Below, piece by piece: positions 4,296 to 5,052 of a stretch of 5,052 nt of DNA. The first letter of the stretch is position 1, and every line of letters starts with the position of its first letter. Under the pieces are notes generated by a model. That model was not told where the DNA came from. It did not search any database and saw only the letters and a list, made by a program, of their open reading frames with translations. A program made the translations under genes and the position numbers. The stretch is from Chloroflexota bacterium (lineage in GTDB: Bacteria; Chloroflexota; Anaerolineae; B4-G1): the NCBI GenBank assembly GCA_024232355.1, contig JAAEPW010000124.1, positions 1 to 5,052 on the forward strand, in the 5' to 3' direction.

Positions 4296-5052
4296 GGCAA
4301 TATCAAGACGGAGGATAGACTGCCTAATCTTGCAGTTGACATACACGATCTTATAGATAAAGATAGTCAAGTAGATCCTAAGTTTCGCTCACCGTTCCGG
4401 TATTCGAGAGTCAGTGCAAGAGCAGTACGTCAAGCCCTGATATCGGAGAAAGGTTATTTGGACGACGAACTGCCTTGTGTAAGGGCCATAAGTACAATAC
4501 TAAACCGGTTAAATATTTCTTTAAAGAAAACACTAAAAACAACTCCAATAAAGAAGATCCCAGAAACAAATGACATCTTTGATAACGTTCATCAAGTTAA
4601 CGATGATACCGATATGTCATTGAATTCATTAAGAATTTCAGTAGATGCCAAGTCAAAGGTAAAAATAGGCAATTTATCGAGAGGAGGGAAAGATCGTAGA
4701 CCAGAGGCAAATAAGGCGGATGACCATGACACCGATGTTAAGGCAACTTTAGTACCCATTGGTATTCTTGAGGTTGTTGGCGGGGAATTGACTATTATAT
4801 TCGGTCAGAACGTTGAAACATCAGATCTTATTGCAGATTGCATTGAGAAATGGTGGGAGCAAAACAAACCAAAGCACCCTTATATTGATGAGCTTGTGAT
4901 TAACTTAGACAACGGTCCAAATGCAAATAGTAATCGCACTCAATTTTTGAAACGCATGATAGCATTTAGTGAGAAGTGTGGTCTTAAAATTAGATTACTT
5001 TACTATCCACCCTGTCATAGGCAAGTCAAGCGTCAAAATCGAATAAAAAGCA
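4296..5052 (+). pseudogene. ISAzo13-family transposase remnant, N-terminally truncated and frameshifted
   Basis: The plus-strand frame (open from 4131) becomes recognisable near 4296 (GNIKTEDRLPNLAVDI) and reads to the window edge. It shows the ISAzo13-type series DPKFRSPFRYSRVSARAVRQ, KKIPETNDIFDNV, RISVDAKSKVKIG with the first catalytic Asp at 4644-4646, VINLDNGPNANSNRTQFLKR with the second Asp at 4908-4910, and YYPPCH at about 5001-5018. Complete family members carry an N-terminal HTH region before this point. Here no such sequence or in-frame ATG is found, although GGAGG at 4310-4314 precedes CTG 4320. After YYPPCH the expected 'HSKYNPIERVWG' is missing in frame, but dropping one G of 5020-5021 restores H-S-K and then I-E before a stop. 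This points to a one-base insertion and further decay. The Glu of the DDE triad is thus lost in the main frame. The gene is probably inactive, and the rest lies outside the window. Confidence 0.75.

Overview
The window is a mosaic of three stretches with clearly different base composition. Bases 1 to about 436 are very GC-rich. The middle, about 437 to 3966, is near-balanced and carries a compact four-gene operon. From about 3967 to the end the DNA is AT-rich and holds a decayed transposase. Such a patchwork is typical of accessory DNA. The organism cannot be fixed from the sequence. The Asp/Ala-rich secreted-protein fragment at the left resembles Myxococcota-type (former Deltaproteobacteria) surface proteins, the operon looks proteobacterial, and the ISAzo13-type transposase is of a kind I associate with cyanobacteria and large sulfur bacteria. 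These are impressions, not database results.

Left part (1-436): the minus strand encodes a fragment of a probable secreted protein. It has an Asp/Ala-rich linker with an exact two-copy 18-bp repeat, then the beginning of a domain resembling DUF4185-like propeller proteins. It runs off the left edge and has lost its N-terminus. Immediately beside the repeat lies a short plus-strand stretch (about 324-436) that looks like the last part of a different gene, so a breakpoint probably lies near 320-340.

Middle part (437-3966): a transposon-type operon, all on the plus strand. It encodes (1) a 200-aa zinc-ribbon plus helix-turn-helix protein, (2) a 486-aa DDE integrase-type transposase with a canonical D-D-35-E triad, (3) a 277-aa ExeA/TniB-type AAA+ ATPase whose start overlaps the transposase stop by 4 bp, and (4) a 77-aa very acidic protein of unknown function. 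By analogy with Mu (MuA/MuB) and Tn5053/Tn402 (TniA/TniB), genes 2 and 3 should be the strand-transfer enzyme and its target-choosing ATPase. Genes 1 and 4 are accessory proteins with no assigned role. I could not define terminal inverted repeats or a target-site duplication.

The operon ends in a strikingly structured non-coding segment (3780-3966). A perfect 11-bp inverted repeat, whose left arm contains the stop codon of gene 4, encloses several hairpins and a textbook intrinsic terminator. Four segments of this region (a, b, c, d) can pair in two mutually exclusive ways, as in an attenuator or a structured transposon RNA. This is the best candidate here for something undescribed.

Right part (3967-5052): about 330 bases without a gene, holding a small tandem repeat and an imperfect hairpin. 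A plus-strand ISAzo13-family transposase remnant follows. It lacks its N-terminal HTH region, appears frameshifted just before the catalytic Glu motif, and is cut by the window edge.
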